Source: Euryarchaeota archaeon TMED132
Lineage (GTDB): Archaea > Thermoplasmatota > Poseidoniia > Poseidoniales > Poseidoniaceae
Direction: 5' to 3'
DNA: 9,192 bases
Assembly: GCA_002172355.2 (NCBI GenBank)
Contig: NHGH02000025.1
Location: 4,552 to 13,743, forward strand
Notes under the pieces: generated by a model
What the model saw: only the letters and a program-made list of their open reading frames with translations
What the model was told of the DNA's origin: nothing
Databases searched by the model: none
Program-made: the position numbers and the translations under genes
In this document: piece after piece, positions 7,243 to 9,192 of the stretch
Layout of the letters: each line of letters opens with the position of its first letter
Numbering within the stretch: the first letter of the stretch is position 1

Positions 7243-7249
7243 CATAAAT
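7243..7249 (+). promoter_or_regulatory. Candidate TATA-like element before the YjbQ-family gene
   Basis: CATAAAT lies about 23 bases before ATG 7269, near the spacing expected for a leaderless archaeal transcript. The 50-base gap after purN leaves room for an independent promoter. The match is short and the flanking DNA is AT-rich, so this is weak. Confidence 0.2.
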
Positions 7250-7268
7250 CTCAATCTGGCGAGATATT

Positions 7269-7730
7269 ATGGGCACACTAGTTACTGGGCAGGCGGCAAC
7301 ATTTGTAGAAGAGTTATGGATTGAAACAGAGAAACGATATGAAATTATTTGTATTACAAGAGATGTTGCAGAAGTTGTTTCAAATAGTGGAATCAAAGAT
7401 GGGTTAGTCCTAGTAAATCCGATGCATATAACCGCATCCTGCTATGTCAATGACCTTGAGTATGGCTTACATCATGACATCATGAAATGGCTCGAAAAGG
7501 TTGCCCCATTTCATGGAATTGATGGCAATCAAGGAGAAGAATATCACCACCATAAAACAGGTGAAGATAACGGAGATGCCCACCTTAAGCGCCAATTATT
7601 AGGGCAACAAGTTACTATGCCAGTAAGAGATGGCAAACTACATCTTGGAAACTGGGAGCAAATTCATTACGCAGAATTCGATGGTCAGAGAAGAAAACGA
7701 ATTCTAGTCAAAGTAATCGGTGTTATTTGA
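7269..7730 (+). CDS. yjbQ: YjbQ/UPF0047 family protein (secondary thiamine-phosphate synthase-like)
   Basis: This is a complete 153-residue member of the small YjbQ family, which forms compact trimers. Some members can make thiamine phosphate at low level when overexpressed, but the true cellular reaction is not settled. Visible landmarks are [20 protein letters not shown] (24-43), [12 protein letters not shown] (51-62) with His53, [15 protein letters not shown] (66-80), [20 protein letters not shown] (93-112), [12 protein letters not shown] (121-132) and the C-terminal [16 protein letters not shown] (136-151). The MHITAS, GEDN and WEQI wording fits the subgroup with a short N-terminal extension before the family core, so ATG 7269 is reasonable. 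It sits 50 bases after purN and may share its transcript or use its own promoter. It converges on the TPR gene. I see no loss of the conserved His positions. Confidence 0.93.
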   Translation: MGTLVTGQAATFVEELWIETEKRYEIICITRDVAEVVSNSGIKDGLVLVNPMHITASCYVNDLEYGLHHDIMKWLEKVAPFHGIDGNQGEEYHHHKTGEDNGDAHLKRQLLGQQVTMPVRDGKLHLGNWEQIHYAEFDGQRRKRILVKVIGVI

Positions 7731-7741
7731 TTTTAGAAAAA
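7731..7741. terminator. Possible bidirectional T-tract termination region between convergent genes
   Basis: The 22 bases between the two stop codons include TTTT (7731-7734) for the plus-strand transcript and AAAAA (7737-7741), which reads TTTTT on the minus strand. Archaeal termination commonly uses such tracts. No stem is evident, so the call depends on position between convergent genes. Confidence 0.3.
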
Positions 7742-7752
7742 TGTTTGATATC

Positions 7753-9192
7753 TCAAGACATCAACTTAATCTCACACTCGTCTAATCTTGTTCTAGCAAC
7801 AACATGATCTTCATCTATCGCTAATACCGCTCTCCATCCTGCACCCGCTTCATCGAATCTTTCAGCCTCATGATGTAAGGCAGCGATATGTAAATGCGCA
7901 TCCAAGTGATTAGAATCACATTTCACAGCAGCCTCAAAATCACTCAAAGCATTATCATCTCTACCCCATTCAAGGTATAGTAAACCTCTTTGGTGCCATG
8001 CAGGTGCATAATTTTGAGAAATCCGCAAAGCATCATTTAGAGGTGTTTCAGCACGTTCATGCCTGTTAAGAGCGATGAAACAAGATGCCAATTGGGTTAA
8101 TGCCTGATGATGATGAGGCGCTTTTTCAAGTACGATTTCTAAGTTTGCTCTTGCATTTGACCATTCACCGAGTGCCATTTCAGCTTCGGCCTTTTTGAAT
8201 CTAGCCAAGGTAAAGTTTGGTGCTAAGTCCAGTAAGATTTCAGCATCATCTAATGCCCTTCTTCCTTCATCTAATGCCATGTATATACTACATCTATTCA
8301 ATCTAGCCCTTATGTGACCAGGGTCTTCTTTGAGAGTCTTAGCATAATACTCTAATGCACGGTCTAAGTGACCACTACGTGCTTCAATATTACCTCTTAC
8401 ATATGTGATTACTGCGCTTTGCCCATGTATGTCTGCTACGTCAATTTGTTGTGCTGCAGTTGCGATATCTCCCTTATCTAGGGCGAGAAGTGCTGATTCA
8501 GCAGCCACAGATGGGTCTTCCTCAGAAAGCAATCGCCCCGCTCTTGCTATTGCTTCATCCGCTGAATCAATATTATTCAACAGTCGATTTGTTCTAGCCA
8601 AGCCAAGCCATGCTACGCCTAATTCTCGATTTAGTTTCAATGCATTTTCAAAAGCGGATATAGCCACAGATAGCAAAGTCGAATCGGTTTCTCCAGTACC
8701 GTCTCTAGTTCTGTCAGCGTTTGCAAGGTGCAATCGCCCTTCTACAACGTGCAGTAATGCATGGTCGATTCCTACTGGTGTTTCATCGAGTAAACGCTGA
8801 GCGTCGTCAATTCGTCCATCTAAGAGATATCTTGTTGCTACCTTGGCCCTCAATTCTCCATTCATCGAATATTTATCTAGTGCTTTAACCAGTGATTCTT
8901 CAGAAGCCGATACCGAACCTTCGGTAAGTAATAGGTCGGCCTTGAGTAAAATCAAATCTACCCCGCCTGCTTCTAGAGCAACAGCGTGAACAGCTGCTTT
9001 GAGTGCTTCCTTTAGTCGATTTGACTTTGGTGCTAATAGTTTGGCGGTTAAGGCCCAAGCATCTCCACATTGCCGATCTAAATCTAGACATTTATTCGCT
9101 GCTTCGTAAGCCTTAGCATCTTCTCCTTCTTGATGTAATAAATTAGCATAACTCAACCAATCTTTGGATTGATTAGGGTCTTCCTCTAGTGC
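7753..9192 (-). CDS. Long TPR-repeat protein (5' partial, start beyond the right edge)
   Basis: The frame stays open past the TTG at 9156 to the window edge, adding ALEEDPNQSKDW, whose style continues the TPR pattern, so the true start lies outside. The 479 visible residues are about thirteen back-to-back tetratricopeptide repeats of roughly 34 residues. Clear examples near the C-terminus are PAWHQRGLLYLEWGRDDNAL (one unit, followed by SDFEAAVKCD) and AHLHIAALHHEAERFDEAGA. Some central repeats are shorter or degenerate. One carries an insertion rich in Asp, Arg and Thr (NADRTRDGTGETDST). TPR arrays form superhelical scaffolds that bind other proteins. No catalytic domain or membrane helix is visible in this part. 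The specific partner is unknown. It is on the opposite strand from all other genes and converges with yjbQ, so it is not part of their operon. It ends KLMS then TGA. Confidence 0.92.
   Translation of the reverse strand, partial: ALEEDPNQSKDWLSYANLLHQEGEDAKAYEAANKCLDLDRQCGDAWALTAKLLAPKSNRLKEALKAAVHAVALEAGGVDLILLKADLLLTEGSVSASEESLVKALDKYSMNGELRAKVATRYLLDGRIDDAQRLLDETPVGIDHALLHVVEGRLHLANADRTRDGTGETDSTLLSVAISAFENALKLNRELGVAWLGLARTNRLLNNIDSADEAIARAGRLLSEEDPSVAAESALLALDKGDIATAAQQIDVADIHGQSAVITYVRGNIEARSGHLDRALEYYAKTLKEDPGHIRARLNRCSIYMALDEGRRALDDAEILLDLAPNFTLARFKKAEAEMALGEWSNARANLEIVLEKAPHHHQALTQLASCFIALNRHERAETPLNDALRISQNYAPAWHQRGLLYLEWGRDDNALSDFEAAVKCDSNHLDAHLHIAALHHEAERFDEAGAGWRAVLAIDEDHVVARTRLDECEIKLMS

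Noticed and set aside
8405..8800. Plus-strand open frame opposite the TPR gene
   Set aside because: Ser/Ala-rich composition is what an antisense reading of TPR codons gives; the minus-strand TPR pattern is clear.

Overview
The window looks like chromosomal DNA from a planktonic euryarchaeon, most likely Marine Group II/III (Poseidoniales-like Thermoplasmatota). The reasons are an archaeal KH-domain PIN/PilT-family ATPase tail, a group II (thermosome-type) chaperonin with its built-in lid, a moderately AT-rich composition, one archaeal-type Shine-Dalgarno (GAGGTGA), and bacterial-looking purine genes beside archaeal information-processing genes. The assignment is inference; no rRNA or other marker lies in the window.

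Layout. Positions 1-423 (+) hold the C-terminal end of the KH-domain ATPase, cut by the left edge. After a short gap with a T-run and a possible leaderless promoter come three closely packed genes: 491-1174, a two-helix membrane protein with a long acidic tetrapeptide-repeat tail; 1185-3218, a 677-residue soluble protein I do not recognise; and about 3215/3263-4861, a divergent group II chaperonin. The purine genes purH (4918-6555) and purN (about 6595-7218) follow on the same strand, then a YjbQ/UPF0047-family gene (7269-7730). On the minus strand, converging on it with 22 bases between the stop codons, is a long TPR-repeat protein (7753-9192) whose start lies beyond the right edge. Coding density is high and no non-coding stretch reaches 100 bases. 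I saw no tRNA, rRNA, CRISPR array, insertion sequence or attachment site.

How the genes fit together. PurN and PurH provide the two folate-dependent formyl transfers of de novo purine synthesis, and PurH also closes the ring to IMP. The chaperonin has all three catalytic aspartates but altered phosphate-contact residues, and it sits directly behind, possibly overlapping, the unknown 677-residue gene. That unknown gene has the only strong ribosome binding site in the window and a marked bias towards TTC for Phe (25 of 32, against 6 of 14 and 4 of 15 in its two large neighbours), as expected of an abundant protein. The most interesting hypothesis is therefore a membrane-anchored acidic protein, an abundant unknown cytosolic protein and a specialised chaperonin acting as one module. 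This rests on gene order and sequence features only.
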